From assembly GCF_030766935.1 (NCBI RefSeq), contig NZ_JASERL010000002.1, positions 930,001 to 994,000 on the forward strand: a stretch of DNA of 64,000 nt, given 5' to 3'. The notes below the pieces were generated by a model. The model saw nothing but the letters and a program-made list of their open reading frames with translations, was not told where the DNA came from and made no database searches. The translations under genes were made by a program, and so were the position numbers. This stretch comes from Streptomyces sp. KL109B (lineage in GTDB: Bacteria > Actinomycetota > Actinomycetes > Streptomycetales > Streptomycetaceae). This document shows, one piece after another, positions 1-7,527 of the stretch. The stretch's first letter is position 1. Each line of letters opens with the position of its first letter.

Positions 1-558
1 TCCGCGCGGCTCCGCCCGGAGATCGAGATCGATCCGACCCGGCCGCCACAGCGCCTGGCACCCTTCTCGTACGCGCTTGAGGCCGCGGTCGTCGACGGCG
101 AAGAGGACCTGGCCGACGGCCGGCTCGTCCTGCTGCACGATCCGGCGGGCCACGACGCGTGGCACGGCACGTTCCGCCTCGTCACCCTCGTACGGGCCGA
201 ACTCGAACCGGAGATGGCGGCCGACCCCCTCCTCCCCGACGTCTCCTGGTCGTGGCTGACGGGCGCGCTGCAGGCCCGGGGCCTGTCCTACGGAGAGCCT
301 TCGGGCACGGTCACGCGCGCGAGTTCGCACTACTTCGGCGGGCTCGGCGACCGGGCGCCCGCCTCACAGATCGAGATCCGGGCGTCGTGGACGCCGCGCG
401 AAGGCCTGGGCGGCGTACCGGACACGGCCGCGCATCTCGCGGCGTGGTGCGAGGTGCTGTGCCAGATCGCGGGTCTGCCGCCGGTGGCGGCGGGGCCGCA
501 GGGTCCGGACGGCGCGGTGGTGACGCTGCCGCAGCGGCGGGGTCCGCAACCTTCCTGA
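1..558 (+). CDS. DUF3000 family protein (5' end missing)
   Basis: The reading frame is open from the first base of the window and stops at 556-558, so the start lies upstream. About 185 residues are visible. The readable part contains segments such as LVLLHDPAGHDAWHGTFRLV and SHYFGGLGDRAPASQIEIRA, which I associate with the actinobacterial DUF3000 family. No catalytic motif, signal peptide or membrane segment is visible, so it is probably cytoplasmic. In Streptomyces this gene typically sits just upstream of the response regulator and RNase D genes that follow here. Function is unknown. The family call rests on recognition and context. Confidence 0.75.
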   Translation, partial: SARLRPEIEIDPTRPPQRLAPFSYALEAAVVDGEEDLADGRLVLLHDPAGHDAWHGTFRLVTLVRAELEPEMAADPLLPDVSWSWLTGALQARGLSYGEPSGTVTRASSHYFGGLGDRAPASQIEIRASWTPREGLGGVPDTAAHLAAWCEVLCQIAGLPPVAAGPQGPDGAVVTLPQRRGPQPS

Positions 559-853
559 ATACGTCCCTGAACACGTCTGTTTTCGGCCGCGTCGGAGTGC
601 CTCCGGCGCGGCCGATTCGCGTCCCGGGTTTCGGGTCGTTTCGAATCGGTTCGCTTGGAGTCGGCTCGTGACTATTCGGCACCCTTTCGAATGATCGCTA
701 CCGTGTCCGAATTGCGCTGATTGTTACTCACCAGATCGTGATCATTCTCTAAAGGCGGGCGGGTTTGCTGCCGAAGGTTGCTGTGACCTTGAAAGCACGG
801 TTCCTCCCGGCTTCATCCCCGAGCCGGCTCCGTCCCGCACCCCAGGAGGCCTG
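559..853. other. Intergenic region upstream of the response regulator
   Basis: Nearly 300 bases without a gene. The stretch from about 660 to 770 is noticeably AT-richer than its surroundings and probably carries the promoter of the response regulator at 854. I cannot assign a confident -35/-10 pair. A good ribosome binding site (CAGGAGG, 843-849) precedes the GTG start. Confidence 0.4.
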
Positions 854-1516
854 GTGTCCGTTCTCCTCGAGCAGCCCTCAAGCCTGGTCGCCTACCGCCC
901 GAACAAGCCGACCGCGATGGTGGTCGTGGCCGACCCCCGCGTCCGTTCCACCGTGACCCGCCACCTGTGGGCCCTCGGTGTACGTGACGTGATCGAGGCC
1001 TCGTCCGTCGCGGAGGCTCGTCCCCGCATCGGCAACCCCCGCGACATCTGTGTCGCCGACGTCCATCTCCCCGACGGCTCGGGGCTCACGCTCCTCTCCG
1101 AGACCCGCGCCGCGGGCTGGCCCAACGGGCTCGCCCTCTCCGCCGCCGACGACATCGGCGCCGTACGCAACGCCCTCGCGGGCGGCGTCAAGGGCTACGT
1201 CGTCACCGGCACCCGTACGAACGTCGGCCTGCCCACCCGCCCCGGCGCCGCCCCCATCGGCGCCGCGGCCGCCCGTATGCACCGCCGCCCCCCGGGCGCC
1301 CCGAGCCACCCGGGCGGCTACCGCGAACTGTCAGGCCGTGAAGTGGAGGTGCTCCGGCTCGTCGCCGAAGGCCAGTCGAACAAGGCGATCGGCGTCTCCA
1401 TGGGCCTGTCCGCGCTGACCGTCAAGAGCCACCTCGCCCGCATCGCGCGCAAGCTCGGCACGGGCGACCGGGCCGGGATGGTGGCGGTGGCGCTGCGCAC
1501 CGGCATCATTCACTGA
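854..1516 (+). CDS. LuxR/NarL-type response regulator transcription factor
   Basis: Predicted 220-residue DNA-binding response regulator. The N-terminal half is a receiver-like domain (MVVVADPRVRSTV near residue 22, then DICVADVHLPDGSG with the probable phospho-acceptor Asp near residue 72). The C-terminal part is a LuxR helix-turn-helix beginning LSGREVEVLRLVAEGQSNKA and ending in VKSHLARIARKLG. The acidic pocket at the first strand is reduced to a single Asp (VVADPR), so phosphorylation may be atypical. No histidine kinase is adjacent, so it is an orphan regulator. The GTG start is supported by a strong GGAGG. A Gly/Ala/Pro-rich linker separates the domains. The family is clear; its targets are unknown. 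Confidence 0.85.
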   Translation: MSVLLEQPSSLVAYRPNKPTAMVVVADPRVRSTVTRHLWALGVRDVIEASSVAEARPRIGNPRDICVADVHLPDGSGLTLLSETRAAGWPNGLALSAADDIGAVRNALAGGVKGYVVTGTRTNVGLPTRPGAAPIGAAAARMHRRPPGAPSHPGGYRELSGREVEVLRLVAEGQSNKAIGVSMGLSALTVKSHLARIARKLGTGDRAGMVAVALRTGIIH

Positions 1517-1581
1517 CCGGCGTCCACGGCTGATGCCCATCCAGTGATCGGCCAGTGGCCGGAATCAACCGGTTTACTCCG

Positions 1582-1625
1582 GCACGGCGCCCGTCGACGG
1601 AACGTTCCGTCGACGGGCGCCGTGC
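1582..1625. terminator. 44-bp perfect palindrome between response regulator and rnd
   Basis: Bases 1582-1603 are the exact reverse complement of 1604-1625, centred on AACGTT, with no unpaired loop in the DNA. As RNA it would form a very stable hairpin about 65 bases after the response-regulator stop and 21 bases before rnd. There is no U-tract, which is common for Streptomyces terminators. It most likely terminates the upstream transcript, but a DNA-level role (cruciform or operator) cannot be excluded. Confidence 0.7.
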
Positions 1626-1646
1626 GTTCACAGATACTCTTGACAG

Positions 1647-2963
1647 GTGACCGACGCCCAAGAGACCGCAGCAGACAGTTCACTGCGCACCACCGGAGGC
1701 GCCCCTCCGGACGACGGCGGATCTTCTGCTGAAGGATCTGTTGGTTCAGTCAACGGTGCGCCCACCCCGCCCACCCCTCTCCTCGAACCGCGCGAGGGCA
1801 TCCCGCCGGTGATCGCCGACGAGGCCTCGCTCGCCGATGTCGTCGCCGCCTTCGCCTCCGGCACGGGCCCCGTCGCCGTCGACGCCGAGCGCGCGTCCGG
1901 CTACCGCTACGGGCAGCGCGCCTATCTGGTGCAGCTGCGCCGCGAGGGCGCGGGCACCGCGCTCATCGACCCGGTCGCCTGCCCTGACCTCTCCGCGCTC
2001 GGCGACGTGCTCGCCGACGCCGAATGGGACCTGCACGCGGCGACCCAGGACCTGCCGTGCCTGCGCGACATAGGCATGCGGCCCGCGCGGCTCTTCGACA
2101 CCGAGCTGGCCGGGCGGCTCGCGGGCTTCCCGCGGGTCGGCCTCGGCGCGATGGTCGAGAACGTGCTCGGCTACGTACTGGAGAAGGGGCACTCCGCCGT
2201 CGACTGGTCGACGCGGCCACTGCCCGAGCCCTGGCTGCGCTACGCCGCGCTCGACGTCGAACTGCTGGTGGACCTGCGCGACGCGCTTGAGAAGGAGCTC
2301 GACCGCCAGGGCAAGCTCGACTGGGCGCAGCAGGAGTTCGACGCGATCGCCTCGGCCCCGCCCGCGCCGCCACGCAAGGATCCGTGGCGCCGCACCTCCG
2401 GCATGCACAAGGTGCGCCGTCGTCGCCAGATGGCTGTCGTACGCGAGCTGTGGACGGCCCGCGACCAGGTCGCGCAGCGGCGGGACGTGTCGCCGGGCAA
2501 GGTGCTCGGTGACGCGGCGATCGTCGAGGCCGCGCTCGCGCTGCCGCCCAACGTGCACGCGCTGTCCGGCCTCCCCGGCTTCGGCCACCGCATGGGGCGG
2601 CGCCAGCTCGAACAGTGGCAGGCGGCGGTCGACCGGGCCAAGGCCCTCCCGGACTCCGAACTGCCCCAGCCCGGCCAGCCCACTACCGGTCCGCCGCCGC
2701 CACGCGCCTGGGCCGACAAGGACCCGGCCGCCGCGGCCCGCCTCTCCGCGGCGCGGGCGGCGGTCTCGGCGCTGGCCGAGACGCTGTCCATGCCCCAGGA
2801 GAACCTGATCACGCCGGACACCGTGCGCCGGGTGTGCTGGGAGCCTCCGGCGTCCATCGACACGGAGTCCGTGGCGGACGCCTTGACCGCGCACGGGGCG
2901 CGGCGCTGGCAGGTGGAACAGGTCACGCCGGTGCTGGTGCCGGCGATGTCCAGCGGCGCCTGA
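1647..2963 (+). CDS. rnd: Ribonuclease D (3'-5' exoribonuclease with HRDC domain)
   Basis: 438 residues. DEDD-family exonuclease that trims RNA 3' ends in the cytoplasm. The acidic motifs are visible: DAERASGYRYGQRAYLVQL (ExoI, near residue 73), HAATQDLPCL (ExoII) and YAALDVELLVDL (ExoIII, Tyr-x3-Asp type). An HRDC domain follows around residues 245-340 (MHKVRRRRQMAVVRELW through LSGLPGFGHR). The acidic/Pro-rich N-terminal 50 residues are typical of actinobacterial copies. The GTG start has only a weak Shine-Dalgarno. A TACTCT hexamer at 1635-1640 lies 7 bases upstream, so a leaderless transcript is possible. Family assignment is secure. Confidence 0.92.
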   Translation: MTDAQETAADSSLRTTGGAPPDDGGSSAEGSVGSVNGAPTPPTPLLEPREGIPPVIADEASLADVVAAFASGTGPVAVDAERASGYRYGQRAYLVQLRREGAGTALIDPVACPDLSALGDVLADAEWDLHAATQDLPCLRDIGMRPARLFDTELAGRLAGFPRVGLGAMVENVLGYVLEKGHSAVDWSTRPLPEPWLRYAALDVELLVDLRDALEKELDRQGKLDWAQQEFDAIASAPPAPPRKDPWRRTSGMHKVRRRRQMAVVRELWTARDQVAQRRDVSPGKVLGDAAIVEAALALPPNVHALSGLPGFGHRMGRRQLEQWQAAVDRAKALPDSELPQPGQPTTGPPPPRAWADKDPAAAARLSAARAAVSALAETLSMPQENLITPDTVRRVCWEPPASIDTESVADALTAHGARRWQVEQVTPVLVPAMSSGA

Positions 2964-3799
2964 GCCCTCCGGGCGGGGCGGGCGGTGTGGTTGCGGAGGC
3001 CGTGTGTGGTTGCGGGGGCGGGGCCGGGGCTTTCTGGGTGGGGCGGCGCCCCTCGGTTCGGTACTGAGGGGCGCCGCCGCTCCCACCCCCTCCAGGGGCT
3101 TCGGCCCGAAGTGGTGCCGCCCGGACGGGGCCGTCGACCTCCCCAGCACTGCTCACACCGAGGACGGTGCCCCACTGGGACCGGCCGCCCCGGCGCTGCT
3201 CACACCGAGACCGGCCCACCACCGGGAACGGTTCCCCTTGCGGGCCGACATCGCTGGCGCCTCTCGCAACCACCACCGGAACCCGTCGCCAGCCACCCCA
3301 CAGTGGACGCACCCACCCCCTGCGTGATCCGCCTCCCCGGAGGGGGCGCTGCCCACCGCGACGACCACCCTCACTAGCCTCCGGCGGTCCGCCACGCCCG
3401 GGGTCCGACGCCCCCGGAGGGGGCGGGTGGGTGGGAGGTGGGCGGGGGAGCCGGCGCGGCCACTCGGGCGTGCGGCCAACACCCACACCGCCCCACCCCA
3501 CCGCACCCCGGCAGAGGCCCGCCCCACACAGCCCGCCACACCCCGGCACTCCCACCCCGGCACCCCTGCACCCCCGCACCCGGCCCCGGCAGCGGGCGCG
3601 CCCCGGCTCACCGCCGACCCACCCCACCCGCCCCCACAAATGTGACCTTCGCCGCTCCCGCCAGGGGGGCTTCAAGACTTGGTTACCCGCAAGTAGCATG
3701 GCGGTATTCGCAGCGCGCCGTCCGCGTACCCGAAAACGGACCCGTACCGGACGCCCGCGCCGCGCGGCAGCGCATTCCCGCACCTGGAGGAGAGCCATC
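2964..3799. other. Long strand-asymmetric intergenic region
   Basis: About 830 bases between rnd and fadA in which I see no credible gene. The part from roughly 3440 to 3640 is extremely C-rich on the plus strand, with repeated CCCACCCC/CACCCC tracts and G-runs on the complement, and codon structure is absent in all frames. A 14-base direct repeat CTGCTCACACCGAG occurs twice between about 3148 and 3215. The fadA promoter must lie near the 3' end. Confidence 0.6.
3682..3697. promoter_or_regulatory. Possible operator upstream of fadAB
   Basis: GTTACCCGCAAGTAGC is an imperfect inverted repeat about 100 bases upstream of the fadA start, in a locally AT-richer spot. Position and symmetry suit a TetR-type fatty-acid regulator, but this is inferred only from the sequence pattern. 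Confidence 0.3.
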
Positions 3800-5026
3800 G
3801 TGCCTCGTACCGTCAGGGACGTCGTCTTCGTCGACGGCGTCCGCACCCCGTTCGGCAAGGCGGGCCCGAAGGGCATCTACCACGAGACCCGCGCCGACGA
3901 CCTGGTCGTCAAGTCCATCCGGGAGCTGCTGCGCCGCAACCCGAACCTGGACCCGGCCACCATCGACGAGGTCGCCATCGCCGCGACCACGCAGATCGGT
4001 GACCAGGGTCTGACCCTCGGGCGGACGGCCGGCATCCTCGCCGGTCTGCCGCAGTCGGTCCCCGGCTACTCGATCGACCGCATGTGTGCGGGCGCCCTCA
4101 CGGCCGTGACCACGACGGCCGGCTCCATCGCCTTCGGCGCGTACGACGCCGTCATCGCGGGCGGTGTCGAGCACATGGGCCGCCACCCCATGGGCGAGGC
4201 GGTCGACCCCAACCCCCGCTTCGTATCGGAGAAGCTGGTCGACGAGTCCGCCCTGTTCATGGGCATGACCGCCGAGAACCTGCACGACCGCTACCCGCAC
4301 ATCACCAAGGAGCGCACGGACAAGTACGCCGTCGCCTCCCAGGAGAAGGCGGCGAAGGCGTACGCGAACGGGAAGATCCAGCAGGATCTGGTGCCGATCT
4401 CCGTGCGCAACACCAACTCCGAGGTGGGCGAGACCGGTTGGGGTCTCGTCACCGCCGACGAGCCGATGCGTCCGGGGACCACGCTTGAGAACCTCTCCGG
4501 TCTCAAGACCCCCTTCCGTACGCACGGCCGCGTCACCGCGGGCAACGCCGCCGGTCTCAACGACGGCGCCACCGCCTCGATCATCGCGAGCGAGGACTTC
4601 GCCCGGGAGAACAACCTCCCGGTGAAGATGCGCCTCGTGTCGTACGCCTTCGCGGGCGTGGAGCCGGAGGTCATGGGCTACGGTCCGATCCCGGCCACGG
4701 AGAAGGCCCTCGCCAAGGCCGGCCTCGGCATCGAGGACATCAACCTCTTCGAGATCAACGAGGCCTTCGCCATCCAGGTCCTCGCCTTCCTCGACCACTA
4801 CGGCATCGCCGACGACGACGCGCGCGTCAACCAGTACGGCGGCGCCATCGCGTACGGCCACCCGCTCGCCTCCTCCGGCGTCCGCCTGATGACGCAGCTG
4901 GCCCGCCAGTTCGAGGAGCAGCCGGAGGTCCGCTACGGCCTCACGACCATGTGTGTCGGCTTCGGCATGGGCGCCACGGTCATCTGGGAGAACCCGCACC
5001 ACAAGGACGCCGGAGGCGACAAGTGA
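3800..5026 (+). CDS. fadA: Acetyl-CoA C-acyltransferase (thiolase)
   Basis: 408 residues. Catalyses the last step of fatty-acid beta-oxidation, cleaving 3-ketoacyl-CoA with CoA to acetyl-CoA and a shortened acyl-CoA. The thiolase triad is complete: nucleophile Cys96 in SIDRMCAGAL, His354 in GGAIAYGHPLASSG, Cys385 in TTMCVGFGMG. The EINEAFA motif is also present. The frame is open further upstream, but the GTG at 3800 has GGAGGAG at 3786-3792 and begins at the conserved N-terminus (PRTVRDVVFVDGVRTPFG), so I start there. Its stop overlaps the start of fadB by four bases, which indicates a translationally coupled operon and a trifunctional-type complex with FadB. Confidence 0.95.
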   Translation: MPRTVRDVVFVDGVRTPFGKAGPKGIYHETRADDLVVKSIRELLRRNPNLDPATIDEVAIAATTQIGDQGLTLGRTAGILAGLPQSVPGYSIDRMCAGALTAVTTTAGSIAFGAYDAVIAGGVEHMGRHPMGEAVDPNPRFVSEKLVDESALFMGMTAENLHDRYPHITKERTDKYAVASQEKAAKAYANGKIQQDLVPISVRNTNSEVGETGWGLVTADEPMRPGTTLENLSGLKTPFRTHGRVTAGNAAGLNDGATASIIASEDFARENNLPVKMRLVSYAFAGVEPEVMGYGPIPATEKALAKAGLGIEDINLFEINEAFAIQVLAFLDHYGIADDDARVNQYGGAIAYGHPLASSGVRLMTQLARQFEEQPEVRYGLTTMCVGFGMGATVIWENPHHKDAGGDK

Positions 5027-7158
5027 GCACCACCACCACCGCTGAGCTCCTGAAGGGCGCGTCGGCCCTCTTCGAGGACGAGGTCGTGACGTCGGCGCAC
5101 GTACGCCACCTCGATCTCCCGTACGGCGCGGGCAAGTTCGCCCTCATCACGCTGGACAACGGCCTGGACCACACGAAGCCGACCACCTTCGGCCCGGCCT
5201 CCCTCGCCAACCTGAACGCGGCGATCGACCAGGTCGAGAAGGAGGCCGCCGAGGGCGACATCGTCGGTGTCGGCGTCACCGGCAAGCCGTTCATCTTCGC
5301 GGTCGGCGCCGACCTCAAGGGCGTAGAGCTGCTGAAGCGGCACGAGGACGCGCTGGCCATCGGCAAGGGCGGCCACGAGGTCTTCAAGCGCCTGTCGGCC
5401 CTCGCGGTCCCGACCTTCGCGTACTACAACGGCGCGGCCATGGGCGGCGGCGTAGAGGTCGGTCTCCACTGCACGTACCGGACGGTCTCGAAGGCCCTTC
5501 CTGCGTTCTCGCTCCCCGAGGTCTTCCTCGGCCTGGTGCCGGGCTGGGGCGGCTGCGCGCTGCTCCCGAACCTGATCGGCGCGGACAAGGCCGTCTCGGT
5601 CATCATCGAGAACAGCCTCAACCAGAACAAGCAGCTCAAGGGCGCGCAGGTCTACGAGCTGGGCATCGCCGACGCGCTCTTCGAGGGCGCCGACTTCCTG
5701 GAGCAGTCGCTCATCTGGACGGCCGACGTGCTGCGCGGGAACGTCAAGGTCGAGCGCCCGGACGTGGACCGCGGCGAGGCCTGGGACCAGGCCGTCGCGC
5801 GCGGCAGGTTCATCGCCGACGGCAAGGTGCACGGCGCCGCCCCGGCCGCGTACCGCGCCCTCGACATCATCGCGAACGCCAAGTCCGGTGACCTGCAGGC
5901 CGGTTTCGACGCCGAGGACCAGGCGCTCGCCGACCTGATCATGGGCGGCGAACTGCGGTCCGGGATCTACGCGTTCAACCTGGTGCAGAAGCGCGCGAAG
6001 CGCCCGGCGGGCGCGCCCGACAAGAACCTGGCCCGCCCGGTCACGAAGGTCGGCGTCGTCGGCGCGGGCCTGATGGCCTCGCAGCTGGCCCTGCTCTTCC
6101 TGCGCCGCCTGGAGGTCCCGGTCGTCCTCACGGACATCGACCAGGAGCGCGTCGACAAGGGTGTCGGCTACGTCCACGCCGAGATCGACAAGCTCCTCGG
6201 CAAGGGCCGCATCAACCAGGACAAGGCCAACCGCCTGAAGGGCCTCGTCTCGGGCGTCCTGAACAAGGCGGAGGGCTTCTCGGACGCCGACTTCATCATC
6301 GAGGCCGTCTTCGAGGAGATCGGCGTCAAGCAGCAGGTGTTCGCCGAGGTGGAGGCCGTGGCCCCCGCGCACGCGATCCTCGCCACGAACACCTCCTCGC
6401 TCTCGGTCTCCGAGATGGCCTCGAAGCTCCAGCACCCGGAGCGCGTGGTCGGCTTCCACTTCTTCAACCCGGTCGCGATCCTCCCGCTCCTGGAGATCGT
6501 GCGCGGCGAGCAGACGGACGACGCGGCGCTGGCGACGGCGTTCGGTGTCGCGAAGAAGCTCAAGAAGACGGCCGTCCTGGTCAAGGACGCGCCCGCGTTC
6601 GTCGTGAACCGCATCCTGACCCGCTTCATGGGCGAGATCCAGAACGTCATCGACGAGGGCACCCCTGTCGCGGTGGCCGAGAAGGCCGTCGAGCCCCTCG
6701 GCCTCCCGATGTCCCCGCTGGTCCTGCTCGAACTGGTCGGCCCGGCCATCGGCCTGCACGTCTCCGAGACCCTGAACGCCGCGTTCCCCGACCGCTTCAC
6801 GGTCTCCCCGAACCTGGCGGCCGTCGTCAAGGCCGGCAAGCGCGGCTTCTACGTCTACGACTCCGGCAAGCCGGAGCTGGACCCGGAGGTCGCGGCGCTG
6901 CTGAAGCAGGGCGACGTCGTCCTGACGGAGGACCAGGTCCGCGACCGCGTCCTCGACGCGGTGGCCCAGGAGATCGGCCTGATGCTCGACGAGAACGTCG
7001 TCGCCGAGGCCCAGGACATCGACCTCTGCCTCATCACCGGCGCCGGCTGGCCCTTCCACCTGGGCGGTATCACGCCGTACCTGGACCGCGAGGGCGTCTC
7101 GGAGCGGGTGACCGGGAAGAAGTTCCTGGAGGCGGGCGTGGCGAGCGTGCCCGCGTAA
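5023..7158 (+). CDS. fadB: Fatty-acid oxidation complex alpha subunit (enoyl-CoA hydratase / 3-hydroxyacyl-CoA dehydrogenase)
   Basis: 711 residues. Performs the hydration and NAD-dependent dehydrogenation steps of beta-oxidation. The N-terminal crotonase domain (about residues 20-290) shows the oxyanion-hole region IFAVGADLKG and the second segment NGAAMGGGVEVGLHCTY. The Rossmann domain begins around residue 341 (VGVVGAGLMASQLA), followed by the dehydrogenase signature HFFNPVAILPLLEIVRG and C-terminal 3HCDH repeats. The GTG start overlaps the fadA stop (GTGA). Transcription probably ends at the hairpin just downstream. It has no signal peptide and acts in the cytoplasm with the thiolase encoded upstream. 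Confidence 0.95.
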   Translation: MSTTTTAELLKGASALFEDEVVTSAHVRHLDLPYGAGKFALITLDNGLDHTKPTTFGPASLANLNAAIDQVEKEAAEGDIVGVGVTGKPFIFAVGADLKGVELLKRHEDALAIGKGGHEVFKRLSALAVPTFAYYNGAAMGGGVEVGLHCTYRTVSKALPAFSLPEVFLGLVPGWGGCALLPNLIGADKAVSVIIENSLNQNKQLKGAQVYELGIADALFEGADFLEQSLIWTADVLRGNVKVERPDVDRGEAWDQAVARGRFIADGKVHGAAPAAYRALDIIANAKSGDLQAGFDAEDQALADLIMGGELRSGIYAFNLVQKRAKRPAGAPDKNLARPVTKVGVVGAGLMASQLALLFLRRLEVPVVLTDIDQERVDKGVGYVHAEIDKLLGKGRINQDKANRLKGLVSGVLNKAEGFSDADFIIEAVFEEIGVKQQVFAEVEAVAPAHAILATNTSSLSVSEMASKLQHPERVVGFHFFNPVAILPLLEIVRGEQTDDAALATAFGVAKKLKKTAVLVKDAPAFVVNRILTRFMGEIQNVIDEGTPVAVAEKAVEPLGLPMSPLVLLELVGPAIGLHVSETLNAAFPDRFTVSPNLAAVVKAGKRGFYVYDSGKPELDPEVAALLKQGDVVLTEDQVRDRVLDAVAQEIGLMLDENVVAEAQDIDLCLITGAGWPFHLGGITPYLDREGVSERVTGKKFLEAGVASVPA

Positions 7159-7178
7159 CCACTGTCGCCGACAGACAT

Positions 7179-7210
7179 GAGGGGCCTTCGCCGTGTGGCG
7201 GGGGCCCCTC
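7179..7210 (+). terminator. Hairpin terminator after fadAB
   Basis: GAGGGGCC at 7179-7186 pairs with GGCCCCTC at 7203-7210 around a 16-base loop, 20 bases after the fadB stop. It separates fadB from the convergent gene at 7222. Confidence 0.7.
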
Positions 7211-7221
7211 GTCGTGCGTCG

Positions 7222-7479
7222 TCAGACCTGCTGCTGAACCGTCACCGCGCCGACCACGATGCGGTGATCGGAGCAGGCGGACACGCCGGTGCACGCGGTG
7301 GAGATGGCCAGCGAGTCCGCGGAGTAGGCACCGACGATCCGGTCCTCTCGGACGAACATGAGGTCGATCTTGCGACGAAGTCGGCGCGTCGCCGTCGTCG
7401 AGGCATCGGCGGAAGCGGTGAGGCCCAGAACGAGGACGAGCGCTCCGAGAGCGGCTCTGGCAAATCTTCGTAGGTGCAT
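7222..7479 (-). CDS. Small putative secreted protein
   Basis: 85 residues with a convincing Sec signal: MHLRRFARAALGALVLVLGL, then an ADA-type cleavage region, followed by about 58 mature residues containing two Cys (ACTGVSAC) that could form a disulphide. I do not recognise the family. It sits on the minus strand downstream of the phosphodiester glycosidase gene and may be co-transcribed with it (48-base gap). The ribosome binding site is weak. The opposite-strand frame over the same bases lacks any such features, so I prefer this one. Function unknown. Confidence 0.5.
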   Translation of the reverse strand: MHLRRFARAALGALVLVLGLTASADASTTATRRLRRKIDLMFVREDRIVGAYSADSLAISTACTGVSACSDHRIVVGAVTVQQQV

Positions 7480-7527
7480 GCTGTTCAGCCATTCTTGTGG
7501 AAGAGAGGGAACTCGAAAGCGCGGTGC

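Noticed and set aside
3167..3799. Upstream extension of the fadA frame
   Set aside because: The extra 211 residues are Pro/Arg-rich translation of non-coding C-rich DNA; the GTG at 3800 has a strong ribosome binding site and the conserved thiolase N-terminus.
4933..7059. 708-residue minus-strand frame opposite fadB
   Set aside because: Shadow of fadB; no recognisable domain.
7177..7473. 98-residue plus-strand frame opposite the small secreted protein
   Set aside because: No signal or fold, and it starts inside the fadB terminator.
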